Below, piece by piece: positions 8,542 through 18,827 of a stretch of DNA of 64,000 bases. The DNA comes from CAVYGM01 sp963768025 (GTDB lineage: Bacteria > Bacteroidota > Bacteroidia > Cytophagales > Spirosomataceae), in NCBI GenBank assembly GCA_963768025.1, contig CAVYGM010000005.1:1-64000 (forward strand), read 5' to 3'. The translations under genes and the position numbers were made by a program. Every line of letters starts with the position of its first letter. The stretch's first letter is position 1. Below the pieces are notes generated by a model. The model had not been told where the DNA came from. It saw nothing but the letters and a program-made list of their open reading frames with translations, and ran no database searches.

Positions 8542-9156
8542 CTATATACCCCTCTGTCTGATAGATATTTTTCCAGTTTGTGGCCAAAGCATAGGAACCC
8601 GCTTTTGGTAGCGTCGGTACGTATTTCCGAAAGTCCGAATTAGCTTTTTCTCTTCGAAGTAGATTCCCACCCTGATGTACAAGGTTGTAAATACGGCGAA
8701 AAGACAATGGCTTATGGTAGGATGCATGAAAAGTAGGGCTAAGGCAAGGAGTATGGTACCGCTATAAAGCGGGTGGCGGACGTAGCCCAGTATTCCCCCC
8801 TGCCTCAACTCATAAGTAGGGGGGCTTTTCCAGATTACGTCCAACCCGGAGAACTCTCTCAGGTCATACTGCCGTATCGCCAACCATACAACTGCAAGCC
8901 CTACAACCATCGCTATTGTCCCTACCAATCGCCCTCCACTGTCAGGCGGCCACATGTAGTGACCGGGTGCGTTGCGGTGGCTCTCCATCACCATCCAGAA
9001 AGTGCCAAAAGCCACAAGGTTGTAGACCAGCCGGTAGTATTGATATGATTTCCCCATTCTCCTTCCAAGCCGCCTTTTCACAGGGTTAGAAGCCAGAATA
9101 CTGTGCAGGCCTCCGAACAACAGCCATGAAATAATAATATAAAAGTAAGGGGACAT
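8542..9156 (-). CDS. NnrU/isoprenylcysteine methyltransferase-like membrane protein
   Basis: 204-aa integral membrane protein of the isoprenylcysteine carboxyl methyltransferase / NnrU superfamily. About five hydrophobic segments are visible. The family signature is near the C-terminus: GYVRHPLYSGTILL followed by YFEEKKLIRTFGNTYRRYQ, which forms the S-adenosylmethionine-binding region in characterised relatives. Substrate is unknown for bacterial members of this type. It ends the minus-strand run of copper genes but is separated from DUF305 by a gap carrying a resolvase tail, so it may not belong to that operon. Confidence 0.75.
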   Translation of the reverse strand: MSPYFYIIISWLLFGGLHSILASNPVKRRLGRRMGKSYQYYRLVYNLVAFGTFWMVMESHRNAPGHYMWPPDSGGRLVGTIAMVVGLAVVWLAIRQYDLREFSGLDVIWKSPPTYELRQGGILGYVRHPLYSGTILLALALLFMHPTISHCLFAVFTTLYIRVGIYFEEKKLIRTFGNTYRRYQKRVPMLWPQTGKISIRQRGI

Positions 9157-9255
9157 AGCTCAACGAAGGAAGTAATGATGGAAGTCCGTCATCGCCTGGC
9201 ATGTATAGTTTAATCGCATGCTCTTTCTAATAAAGGGATAGCAATGTAAATAGGC

Positions 9256-9370
9256 CAACCCACGCCCTACAAAATCCTGAGATACGCTGGCATTAAGGTG
9301 GAAGGACCATTGAGAAAGCGCAAGTAATGTCTCAGCGTGGCGCTTTTTATTCATTCTTATAATTTAACCC
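9256..9370 (+). pseudogene. 3' remnant of a resolvase gene with its terminator
   Basis: About 24 codons reading PYKILRYAGIKVEGPLRKRK then stop match the C-terminus of the resolvase at 49667-50269 (LYKILRYAGIEVERPLRKRK). The match continues through the following hairpin (AAGCGC ... GCGCTTTTT) and TTCATTCTTATAATTTAACCC. This is a truncated duplicate. The remaining 9376-9525 shows no gene I can support. Confidence 0.85.
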
Positions 9371-9525
9371 GATGAACTGAGAATTTCCGCGCGGCGGACC
9401 ATACGAACTTCACTACTGTGCTGGCCCCGCCGTAACGCTTGAAGTGATGGTTTTCCAACAAAACTGACCTGTTTATGAGAACCGAATCTGGCCAACTCGA
9501 AATTCTGCGTCAGCGGCATATAACC

Positions 9526-9978
9526 TTACCTCTGCAGCCGATCCAGCATCGCCTTCATTTGAGCGATCTCTTCTTCCTGTGCCTTAATTATATCGTCGGC
9601 CAGTTGCCTGACTTCGGGGTCTTTGATTGCCGCATTCTGGCTGGTCAGGATGGCGGAGGAATGGTGTGGGATCATGGCCTTCATGTACTGCACGTCTCCC
9701 ACAAAAGTCTGGTTCCTTAAAAGCGTAAACACGCCTATCATCACCGCCAGGCTGGCGACGACGATGGCGGTATTTGCTTTTTTGTCCTTGTACATGTGGC
9801 CCATGAAAGCCAGCATGAGTAGTGCCATGGGTGCTACCATCAGCAGGGCCATATATAGCCTGTTCATGCTGAGGTAGATATGATCCACGCTGTCCACATT
9901 CAGGAACATGACGGCATACATGATGAGGAATGAAACGATTAACATTAAGGCGAACTTAGAATAAGGATTGCTTTTCAT
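9526..9978 (-). CDS. DUF305 membrane-anchored protein
   Basis: 150-aa protein with about three hydrophobic segments in residues 8-85, then a DUF305 domain containing the signature VQYMKAMIPHHSSAILTS and a coiled, acidic C-terminus (AQEEEIAQMKAMLD). DUF305 proteins are ferritin-like small helical domains often found with copper resistance genes, and the Met/His-rich signature suggests metal contact. It follows the DUF2911 gene in the same direction with a 153-bp gap, consistent with a place at the end of the copper cluster. Confidence 0.82.
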   Translation of the reverse strand: MKSNPYSKFALMLIVSFLIMYAVMFLNVDSVDHIYLSMNRLYMALLMVAPMALLMLAFMGHMYKDKKANTAIVVASLAVMIGVFTLLRNQTFVGDVQYMKAMIPHHSSAILTSQNAAIKDPEVRQLADDIIKAQEEEIAQMKAMLDRLQR

Positions 9979-10131
9979 CGTAGTGGTTGTTTAGTTAAAC
10001 ATTCTTGTTACAAAAATTCGTGAACGGCTGCTATGGAAGGAAATACAGTCAGCGCCCTAAGAGCACGGCAATCTGTTCATGCCGGTATGGGGTGATTGGC
10101 CCTCCTCTCTGGGATTAATTTTCCTACTGTT

Positions 10132-10689
10132 TCACTTGTTTTGGAAGGGCATCGAAACGCTTAGCTTTTCCCAGCGCATCTTCACCTCTCCTTTCTTTTT
10201 ACCCTCCGGGACCACTTCATAGGTAAGGGCTTCCGTGACGTCCGTGTGCATTTCGGGCTTTACCTTTACCCGCACGATGTCCTGTTCGGGCTTGTAGTCG
10301 TCCGCCAGGTGCATGTCCCAGTCTTTGCTCAGGATGAGCGTCCATTCCTTTGGCCCTGGAATGGTAAAAAAACCGTACTTGCCTTTGGGAATCAGCTTGC
10401 CATTGATGGTGACATCCTGAGAAAAATCGATCCAGGTGGCTTTATGGGCGCCCGTAGACCACACCTGGTCGTAGGCCACCAGCCCGTTCCAGATCTGGCG
10501 GCCGCGCACGCTGGGCGAGCCGTAGTCCACATGCACATGGTTGTCGCCTACCATGGCCATGGCGCTTTGCCGGGGGCTTTTGGGCTTGGGTTGGGTCGTT
10601 TCCGATGCGGCCGGCTTATGGTGCTCGTGCTGGGCATAGGCTGCGATACTGATCAGGACGGCGACGATGACTTTGAGGATGGTTTTCAT
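10132..10689 (-). CDS. DUF2911 secreted protein
   Basis: 185-aa protein with a signal peptide (about residues 1-19, ending AAYAQ) and a His-rich stretch (HEHH) directly after. The DUF2911 body shows the typical segments VDYGSPSVRGRQIWNGLV, VWSTGAHKATWIDFS and PKGKYGFFTIPG. The function of the family is unknown; it is common in Bacteroidota. Its start lies only 5 bp beyond the P1B ATPase stop, so the two are surely co-transcribed, and the His-rich N-terminus could bind copper in the periplasm. Confidence 0.85.
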   Translation of the reverse strand: MKTILKVIVAVLISIAAYAQHEHHKPAASETTQPKPKSPRQSAMAMVGDNHVHVDYGSPSVRGRQIWNGLVAYDQVWSTGAHKATWIDFSQDVTINGKLIPKGKYGFFTIPGPKEWTLILSKDWDMHLADDYKPEQDIVRVKVKPEMHTDVTEALTYEVVPEGKKKGEVKMRWEKLSVSMPFQNK

Positions 10690-10694
10690 GTATA

Positions 10695-12761
10695 CTATTG
10701 GATTTGGTTGGTTTTGATTTGCTTTTTAAGGAGTTGGGCGTTGATGGCCACAATGATGGTACTCAGGCTCATAAAGACGGCCCCCACCGCCGGTCCCAGA
10801 ACGATAGCCCGACGAGTAGAACACCCCGGCGGCCAGGGGGATGGCGAACACATTGTAGCCCGTGGCCCACACCAGGTTCTGGATCATCTTCCGGTAGGTG
10901 GCCTTGCCAAACAGGATCAGGTTGGCGATGTCTTGGGGGTTGCTGTTGACCAGGATGATGTCGGCGGTTTCGGCGGCCACGTCGGTCCCCGACCCGACGG
11001 CGATCCCTACATTGGCCTGAGCCAGGGCGGGGGCGTCGTTGACGCCGTCGCCGGTCATGGCTACAAACTCGTTTTTTGCCTGTAGCTCTTTCACGATTTC
11101 AACTTTCTGGTGGGGCAGCACCTCGGCGTAGTAGCCGTCCAGCCCGAGTTGGTCACTGACCGCCTTTGCGGTTCTCTCGTTATCGCCGGTAGCCATGAGT
11201 ACTTTAATATTATTTCGCTTAAAGATCGCAATGGCTTCCTTGGATTCGGGGCGGATCTCGTCCGCCAGGGCAATATACCCTGCCAAATGGCCCTCTACCA
11301 GCACGAACACCACGGTTTCGGCGGCATCGCCGGAAGCCGCCGCCGGGAGTGCAATGTCCGCATCCCGAAGAAACCCCGGACTCACAACCTTCACCTCCTT
11401 TCCCTCTACCCTTGCCTCTACTCCCTTGCCGGTAATAGCCTGGAAGTTCTCCGGTTTAGGAATTTCTATATTATCTTCCTTAACCTTTTTCATAATGCCC
11501 ACGGCAATGGGATGTTCGGAACCTTGCTCCAAAGCACTCGCCAGCCTGAGCAGTTCTTCCGAAGTATAGGCGGGATCAACGGCTTCGATCCGGGTTACGC
11601 CAAAATTTCCCTTTGGTGAGGGTACCCGTCTTGTCAAAAAGCAGGACAGTGATCTTGCGGGATTCCTCGAAGGCGGTTCGGTTGCGGATGAGGAGCCCGT
11701 TCTGGGCAGAAACGGCCGTAGAAATCGCCACCACCAGCGGAATGGCCAATCCCAGGGCGTGGGGGCAGGTAATGACCATGACGGTTACCATCCGTTCCAG
11801 GGCAAAAACAAAGGGGTAGCCCAGAAATAGCCATACGCCCAGTGTACCAAAGCCAACCGCCAGGGCAACATAGGTAAGCCACTTGGCAGCCTTATCGGAG
11901 AGGTTCTGCATTTTTGACTTGGATTTCTGGGCCTCCTGCACCAGGGTGATTACCTTGGTGAGATAACTGTCCTTACCCGTGTTTTCCACCCGAACCCGCA
12001 GGGAACTGTTGCCATTGATCGAGCCCCCGATTACCCGGTCATTGACCTCTTTCTTGGCTGGCCTGGATTCGCCCGTCAGCATGGATTCATTGAGGTAGCC
12101 CGACCCTTCCATCAAAATACCATCCGCCGGCACTTTCTCTCCGGGTTTGACCAGGATGATGTCATGCCTCTGGAGGTCTTCCAGCCTGATGTCTTCAATG
12201 GAATCACCTTTTACGCGGTGCGCTTCGGCCGGCATCATACTCACCAACAGTTCCAGGGATTTGGAGGCTCCCAGGACACTCTTCATTTCGATCCAGTGGC
12301 CCAGCAGCATGATGGCGATCAGGGTTGCCAGCTCCCAGAAGAAATCCATTCCGGGTAGCCCGAAAACCGTGGCCGTACTGTAAAAGTAGGCCACGCTGAT
12401 GGCCATCGCAATGAGCGTCATCATACCAGGGCGACCCCTCACGAACTTCATCCCGCAATCCTTTGAGGAAGGGCCATCCCCCGTAGAAATACACCACCGA
12501 TGAAAGCAGGAAAAGCACATAGGCACTTCCCGGGAACGTATACTGGTAGCCGAGTAAATCCTGAATCATCGGGGAAAGAAACAGGATGGGGATGGTAAGA
12601 ACGAGTGTGATCCAGAATCGCTTCTTGAAATCGTCGATCATCATGCGGTGGTGATCATGCCCCCCTCCTCCGTGCCCGGCATGATCCGCTAGGGCGGGGC
12701 TGCTATGATCCGTCTTCGAATGGTCCATGGGTTCTTGCATTGCATGCGTATGATTTTCCAT
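10695..12761 (-). pseudogene. copB: CopB-type (CPH) copper-exporting P1B ATPase, three frameshifts
   Basis: Copper-translocating P-type ATPase pumping Cu out of the cytoplasm. The N-terminus is His-rich (GHGGGGHDHH) instead of a CXXC domain, and the membrane motif is TCPHALGLAIP, so this is the CPH (P1B-3, CopB) subgroup. TGES, DKTGTLTKG, EHPIAVGI and GDGVNDAPALA are all present. The frame is broken near 12440, near 11600-11630 and near 10800; each break is fixed by one or two bases. For example, removing one base restores SSGIVLGPAVGAVF and a normal C-terminus ending NQIQ at 10695. About 688 aa would result. These may be sequence errors rather than decay. Confidence 0.88.
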
Positions 12762-12843
12762 AGTTCTTACCAGTTTTATGTTTGTTCCTACTTATCTCGA
12801 AATCAGTCTTTCCGCGCCATAGGTGGGGACTGCTTCGCGCGAA

Positions 12844-15378
12844 TCAAAACCGCACAGTCAGGCCGCCACCGGCTCCGAAGCGGTTGTCGTAGCTACCCAT
12901 CAGCGAAACATTCCGTGACAGGAAGTACTCCATTCCCACCGCCCAGGTAACCTCCCTGCCGGAAGGCTCTGCCTGTATTTTCATTTAGAGACCGGTTCGT
13001 CCACCCGAAATCGGCGCGGTATTCAAACTCGCCAAAAAGATTGGTTCTCGGAAAAATCATGAGCTCGCGGCTCAGGCGCAGTTCCGGGCGCAGCCGATTG
13101 TCGATGCGCACATCTAGGTTGACCAGGTAGGGGGTAAGGAAGCGGATACCACCGACAGCTGTCGTGACGATATCGTTGGGAGATTCGGCGCGTTCAGTTT
13201 TCGACATTGACGCCGGCGAACACCCGGAAATAATCGTACAGGTACCGCTCGTAGGTAACCTCGGCCTCCAGTACGTCGGTTCCAGCCGTACTCGGCCCGC
13301 AGGTTGAACTGGTTCCGAATATTGGAAGACACCAGATTCAGATGCGCCATGTGGGAGGCGACGTCGGCCACCCCCAGGTATAAAAATGATTTCCCTCATT
13401 GAGGAGCTTTTTCAAGGGGTATTGCACCATACGGGGATCGCGCAGGGTATCGTAGCTGTAAGGCACCCGGGCCATGCCGCTCATCATGTGATACAGCACA
13501 TGGCAATGAAAAAACCAGTCACCGTACTCCTTGGCGTCAAACTCGAGGACGATTTTCTGCATGGGGCTACGTTCACGGTATGCTTAGGGGCGAATAGTCC
13601 CCGTTCTCGTTCAACACCCGGAAAAAATGACCAGTGCAGGTGCATGGGGTGGTGCATCATGGTCAGGTTGTTGAGCGTGATGCGGACCACCTCCCCTTTC
13701 TCGATCTTGATCTTGTCCGCTTCTGAAAGCGGTACCCCGTTCATGCTCCAGATATACCGCCACATGTTACCGGTCAGATTCAGCAGGATTCGGCGAACCG
13801 GTCGCTGTTCCTGCGAATCAGTAGGGAATTGTGGTTCGTTCGGGCGATTTCAGGTAGTCGTAGTTGTACTCGGCAAACATATCCATGCCGGGCATCGACA
13901 TGCCGGGCATATCCATGCTGGGCATATCCATATCGTCCTTACCCTTCCCTGTTCCAGCTTCTTTCTCCCCATTTTATCCATACTCATCCCATTCGTTCAT
14001 CGCACGGGTGCGAGTCCGCCTTCATGGTTTCTACCCATACCGGTAGGCTGGCCGTGATCCATTTTGGAATGATCCATCTGCTTGTGGTTCATATCCTTAT
14101 TTTCCCCTGTGTCCATCGGAATCTCTTTCCCCTCCTTGTGCTTCATTCCTTTCATGTTGTGGCCCATCCCGGCATGGTCCATCTTCATTCCACCCCCCTT
14201 GTCCATTTGCATCCCCCAGTTTTCCATCATTTCCTGGGGCTCCTCCTCTGAAGGGTTCAATTTCATCGCGGGTGCGCCCATGCGCATGTTCATGGCCGCC
14301 ATCTGCTTCATCATGGCGTACTGGTTGGGCCGGGGCACCACCGGAGCCGCCACGATCTCCCCCTGTCCAGGTAAGTGGACGAATGCCCGGAGCCGTCCTG
14401 CGCCATGGCCCGGATCTCCACTTTCCCGCTGGGAGGAATGGTGACGATGAAATCGTACGGTTTCGGCAATGGCAATGAAGGTTTTATTGCGTCGTACGGG
14501 AACCACATCCAGCCCGTCGGCGGCAACCAGCGGGGGATCCTCGCCACCGAACGTAAGCCAGAACTGGGAGGAAGCCGCTGCGTTGATGATCCGAAGGCGC
14601 ACCTTTTCACCGGGCTTGAACTGGCGTAGTCCCGGATCTTTTCCCCGTTGCTCAGAAAGGCAGGGTAATAGATGTCGGCGATATCCATGCCCTCCATCCG
14701 CTGCTTCCAGAAGTTGAGCTGGGCGCCCAAGGCTCCCCGGGCAATGACCCGGTTGAGGGGGGTGGTGGTGTTTTTCCGGATGTTGTACCATTCGTTGCTT
14801 CCGTTTCAAATTGCGAAGCACGTTCGCCGGTTTCTGAGTCCGTCCAGTCGGACAGCACCAGGACAAGATCGGTATCGTAATCCAGTGTCTTCACTTTCGG
14901 CTCAATGACAATGGAGCCATACACGCCGCTCTGCTCCTGCCAGCATGGTATGGGAGTGGTACCAGTAAGTACCGGATTGAATGAGTGGAAACTCGTATTT
15001 GAAGGTTGTTCCCGGCGCAATCGGCGGGGTAGTCAGGTAGGGTACACCGTCGAAAAAGTTGGGTAACAGGATGCCATGCCAGTGCACGGAAGTTTCCACG
15101 TCCATGTTGTTGGTAACGTAAATGACTGCGTACTCGCCTTCGGTAAATCGGAGCGTCGGACCCGGTACCCCTCCGTTGACGGTCATGCCCTTAACCGATT
15201 TTCCGGTTTTGTCGACCATACCTTCGTCGACCGTCAGGGTATATTCCCGAACGGGCAGGTCGTCGGTATTCTGACCGAGGAGGGGAAATGCCAGGAGCGA
15301 GCTGAATAGGAATAACCAATTAAACCGCTGCCTGCCTGACGTTCGAAATGTTTGAGCTGAATGTAATGCCTTTTCCAT
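12844..15378 (-). pseudogene. multicopper oxidase fused to a CopB-like barrel domain, many frameshifts
   Basis: A CopA/PcoA-like multicopper oxidase: a signal peptide after the ATG at 15378, then HWHGILLPN and YWYHSHT (copper ligands), a Met/His-rich segment (14000-14300, including HKQMDHSKMDHG), MPGMDMP-type repeats (about 13880-13935), HHPMHLH and WFFHCHVLYHMMSGM. After the last ligand motif the corrected frame runs without a stop into a CopB/PcoB-like domain (NQFNLRAEYGWN ... RLRPELRLSRELMIFPRTNLFGEFEYRADFG) ending GGGLTVRF at 12844. Roughly ten small indels break the frame; one is a G-run at about 13366 that lacks one G. About 845 aa if corrected. The oxidase would detoxify periplasmic Cu(I). 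Confidence 0.82.
13883..13935 (-). repeat. Met-rich MPGMDM-type repeat inside the oxidase gene
   Basis: Short tandem coding repeats give MDMPSMDMPGMSMPGMDM. Met-rich repeats of this kind bind Cu(I) in CopA- and CueO-type oxidases. The repeat lies between the middle and last cupredoxin domains. Confidence 0.7.
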
Positions 15379-15556
15379 GATAACGTTGCCTGATGGTAGG
15401 GAGCAGGGTGGTACCTCTAACATGCTCCATGAATTGAATAGTACCCTAATCCTTTTTTGGGGATAGGGAGGGTCCGGGCTATGTACCTAAATCGGTAAAA
15501 GCAACAGAACCCTATGGCCGTACTGTAGAAAAGTGTACGGTCAGCAAAAACGTAAA

Positions 15557-15976
15557 TCAAATCAGGAAAGTCTGGAATAGCACTTGCCGGTCCTTTTCCG
15601 GCAAAGGAGGAGGGGGATAATAGAAAAGAGCCCTGCTCTGTGCATGGGGCAGGTAGGATGGGAAATCAAACGAAAAGGTAGGAGATACGTCGGGAGAATC
15701 AGATGCTGCCAGAGAAACGACATCGAGCGGACAGGTGTCATCGGTTTGTACGATCTGTTGAAGATTATCGCAGCACTTTGAGGTGTTGAAATGAATGCCT
15801 TCCCGTTCACACACCACCACCCGGTCGCCGCTTTCCTTCATGCCACATTCGAACGTCCCCCCCCCAGCCTGAAGCCGCTTGACCGCATGCCCCCCACAGA
15901 AGTGGGTAGCCACGGAAAAGCCCATGTTGCCCAGCAACAGGATCAGCGAGAGCGATATGGAAATGATTTTTTTCAC
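15557..15976 (-). CDS. HYC_CC_PP-type small secreted protein
   Basis: 139-aa protein with a hydrophobic N-terminal segment (about 3-25), then conserved Cys/His features: THFCGGHAVK, CGM, SKCCDN, and a C-terminal YYPPPPLPEKDRQVLFQTFLI-like tail. This layout (H-C, CC, then PP near the end) is that of a small Bacteroidota family named for those motifs. Its role is unknown, but members sit beside heavy-metal efflux genes, as here. A second, more diverged member is at 26596-27042, so the copper cluster has one at each end of its efflux part. Confidence 0.7.
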   Translation of the reverse strand: MKKIISISLSLILLLGNMGFSVATHFCGGHAVKRLQAGGGTFECGMKESGDRVVVCEREGIHFNTSKCCDNLQQIVQTDDTCPLDVVSLAASDSPDVSPTFSFDFPSYLPHAQSRALFYYPPPPLPEKDRQVLFQTFLI

Positions 15977-16110
15977 ACAAACAAATTTACTTTTCCCCCG
16001 TTCAAAACTCTTACATAATTTTTATGGATTCTAACACAATTTTTATACCAGGCGGCCATTCTCTCGAATCCAATCCCAAGAAAGGGGAATTGCAAATCTG
16101 ATTGAGGCTA

Positions 16111-17193
16111 CTAATCAGCGGCGGTCAGTACCTGCCCTCGCAGGACGCCACCCTCTTCCCAAACGCAGAAGGCCCGCTCATCCGTTAAAGCCACCAATCG
16201 GGGAAACCGGCCGGTACCCAGTGCCTCCGGCTTTTCACTTTGGGGCCGGCGGAGCCAGATGGCGCCTTCGTTTTGCCATACGATATAGGTGTTCGTGCCA
16301 CTCACCGCTACCGAAGCATTGCGCCCCTGGGCGATCGGCGCTTCTTCCGCGCCGGGTTTGGAAAGGTACAGCTGGTTCTGACGCCGCCATACCGTGGTGA
16401 TGTCAGTTCCACTGCCCACGCTGAGGTCTCCCCCATCCATGGGACAGGCGTTGAGTTTCCAGGTACCTTGCCCTAGTTTAACCGGGGACTTAAAGGACTT
16501 CCCCCCATCGGCGGAGGTGACAAGGTACATGTCACGCGATCCGTCGATCCAGTTTCTGAACATAACAACAACCTCTTTTCCCGTCATCATGGCCGAAGGC
16601 TGGCAACACTCGCAGATTGTGGAATCGGGGGATCGGTACACCAGCCTGTTGGCACTCCAGGTCTTTCCTTCGTTAGATGAAATGGCTCCGTAGAGCTTAT
16701 TTTTCTTATCCTGGCGAAGATCCAGCCACGTGACGAAAAAATTGCCCCTTCCATCACTTGTTAAGGCATTGAAGCCCTCTTTGGCCACTTCGGGAACATC
16801 GTTCACCCGCTGGCGTTTTGTCCACGTTCCTTTGTCCTGGCCGCGGGTATAGGCGTATAGATTTCCCTGCCGGTCAATGGCCGTCACGACGGCCGAGCGC
16901 CGGGAAACGGCAATCCGCGGTCCCCGCGAAGCGCCCAGATGAAGGCCCGGCAGGCTATCCACCATTTCAGGGTTAGAAAAGTTTCTGCCCTCATCGGCGG
17001 AATAGGCGTAGTAAATGGCGTTCCCTTTCCCAAAAACCAGGTGTACGGTTCCATCCGTGCCGGTAGTCAGGGCTGGCTGCATTCCCTCTTGGGCGAAAAG
17101 GGCTTTTTGAGCATGGGCGCTTCGTGATCCAATCAACAATGTGATCACTGAAAGTACCAGTACTTTCACTAAGTGCATAGGGGCAGGTGTCAT
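16111..17193 (-). CDS. BNR-repeat (sialidase-like) secreted protein
   Basis: 360-aa protein with a signal peptide (start at 17193, or at Met6, 17178) ending about AHAQ. It has a six-bladed sialidase-type propeller with Asp-box motifs SADEGRNF (about 65), SSNEGKTW (about 172) and SADGGKSF (about 225). An unusual TICECCQP cluster (Cys194, 196, 197) and a further CPMDGG could hold a metal. It starts 29 bp beyond the stop of the multicopper oxidase gene, in the same direction. Given that context a copper-related role is more likely than sugar cleavage; catalytic residues of true sialidases are not obvious. Confidence 0.75.
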   Translation of the reverse strand: MTPAPMHLVKVLVLSVITLLIGSRSAHAQKALFAQEGMQPALTTGTDGTVHLVFGKGNAIYYAYSADEGRNFSNPEMVDSLPGLHLGASRGPRIAVSRRSAVVTAIDRQGNLYAYTRGQDKGTWTKRQRVNDVPEVAKEGFNALTSDGRGNFFVTWLDLRQDKKNKLYGAISSNEGKTWSANRLVYRSPDSTICECCQPSAMMTGKEVVVMFRNWIDGSRDMYLVTSADGGKSFKSPVKLGQGTWKLNACPMDGGDLSVGSGTDITTVWRRQNQLYLSKPGAEEAPIAQGRNASVAVSGTNTYIVWQNEGAIWLRRPQSEKPEALGTGRFPRLVALTDERAFCVWEEGGVLRGQVLTAAD

Positions 17194-17222
17194 GTGGGTG
17201 CTGCGAAATAAGGGTTGGAAAA

Positions 17223-18707
17223 TTATTTGACTTCGTAGTTGAGCATCATGCCATCGTCCTCGTGTTCGAGGTTGTGACAGTGAAAAACAAACTTGCCGGG
17301 ACGCTGGAAACGCACGATAATCCGGACGGTTTCTTTGGGATTTACCAGTACGGTATCCTTCCAGCCCTTTTCGTGGGCGACCAGCTCGCCCCGTCCGCCC
17401 GCACGACTAACTACTTGAAAAAGGGTACCGTGCAGGTGCATGGGGTGTGGTTCGTCCCCCATGCTGTTATCAAATTCCCATATCTCGGTGCTGTTCAGGG
17501 TCACACTCTCGTCGATTCGGCCCCCATCATAGGTTTTGCCGTTGATGGTATGCATACCCTCCATAGAACTATTGTTTTTGTGTCCTCCCGAACCATGCAT
17601 GGCTTCGCCGATGGTGAAACTACGCGTTTTTACGGCCGAAGTGGGCGGAAGCGCAGTGATCGCCGGAAAGGAGGCGGGCATTTTGAACGAATCGACCTCA
17701 CTGCGGCTTACCACAAACTTGACCAGTTTAAAGGTCTGGCTGCCCTGTGAGTTGACATTGCCAAATGCTATACTTTGCAGGAACACCTCGCTGTTCAGCG
17801 CCGACTTGCTGAAATCAACCAGCAAGTCCACCCGTTCGCCAGGTGCCAGCAACAGGCTATTGACCCGCTCGGGTGCCGGCAGTAAGCCCCCATCAGATCC
17901 TATGACGTGAAAGGCCTCGCCATTGCTCAGCGCCAGATTGTAGATACGGCCATTGGAGCCGTTGAGCAGCCTGAGTCGGTAAGTTCGGGTGGCCACTGCA
18001 TGGAAGGGGGCATTCACCCCGTTTACTACGATGGTGTCTCCCATATAGCCCACCATTATTTCTGGCATGGTAGGGTTGTACACCGGCGTACCCGCTGCGT
18101 CAAGGCGCTTGTCCTGAATCACCAGGGGAAGTTCAAATTCACCGGAGGGTAGTTTGAGTGCCCGTTCTTCCGGGGAATCGACGATGAATAATCCCGCCAG
18201 GCCCATATACACCTGTCTGCCCGTTTTCATGTGGGGGTGTGGATGGTACCAGGCCATTGCGGCCGGTTGATCCAGGGTAAAGGTATAGGAAAAGGACTGC
18301 CCGGCCTTGACCAATTGATCGGGATGCCCATCCATAGTGGCGGGTACCAGCAAGCCATGCCAGTGAACATTGGTTTCTTCGGTGAGGGTATTGGTAAAAG
18401 GAATCGTGACCGGTACCCCACGCTCTACTCGAAACAAAGGCCCCAGCAAACTATCATTATAACCCAATACGTTAGCCGACTTGCCCTGCACGATAGCATG
18501 GGTCTGAGTACCCGCTTTTAAGGTATTACCCGAAGTCGATGTTTTCAGGAAGGGCAAAGGCGTCGTGAAAGCCCCCTCCTGAATGGTGGGTGCCACGGCA
18601 TTCATGGCCGCCATGTCATGGTTCATGCAACTGGTTAGCAGAGTTTCACCCGCGCCTACTGCTGCCACTCCGAACCCCAGTGTTTTTAGAAATTCTTTTC
18701 TATTCAT
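17223..18707 (-). CDS. multicopper oxidase (CueO-like), exported
   Basis: 494-aa three-domain multicopper oxidase with all four ligand motifs: HWHG (115-118), HPHPH (155-159), HPMHLHG (about 423) and HCHNLEHEDDGMM (about 475). It would oxidise Cu(I) to less toxic Cu(II) in the periplasm. The N-terminus combines an RKEFLK Tat-like start, a hydrophobic stretch and LLTSC, so Cys27 may be lipidated. The frame is fully intact, unlike the larger oxidase gene nearby. It lies between the BNR-repeat gene and the DUF3347 gene, all in one direction. Confidence 0.93.
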   Translation of the reverse strand: MNRKEFLKTLGFGVAAVGAGETLLTSCMNHDMAAMNAVAPTIQEGAFTTPLPFLKTSTSGNTLKAGTQTHAIVQGKSANVLGYNDSLLGPLFRVERGVPVTIPFTNTLTEETNVHWHGLLVPATMDGHPDQLVKAGQSFSYTFTLDQPAAMAWYHPHPHMKTGRQVYMGLAGLFIVDSPEERALKLPSGEFELPLVIQDKRLDAAGTPVYNPTMPEIMVGYMGDTIVVNGVNAPFHAVATRTYRLRLLNGSNGRIYNLALSNGEAFHVIGSDGGLLPAPERVNSLLLAPGERVDLLVDFSKSALNSEVFLQSIAFGNVNSQGSQTFKLVKFVVSRSEVDSFKMPASFPAITALPPTSAVKTRSFTIGEAMHGSGGHKNNSSMEGMHTINGKTYDGGRIDESVTLNSTEIWEFDNSMGDEPHPMHLHGTLFQVVSRAGGRGELVAHEKGWKDTVLVNPKETVRIIVRFQRPGKFVFHCHNLEHEDDGMMLNYEVK

Positions 18708-18827
18708 ATTCTGTTTGCTTTCCTCAATGAAGTTGACCTGTTATTTACAGCATAGTGACTAAAAAAGATGAGTTCAAGTGGCAGGCTGTATACCAGGCAC
18801 CTCCTACATGAACCCACTTCCCGTTGG

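Noticed and set aside
9393..9405. GCGCGGCGGACC shared between 9.4 kb and the IS110 left end (inverse).
   Set aside because: A 12-nt match is expected by chance in GC-rich sequence of this length and nothing around it aligns.
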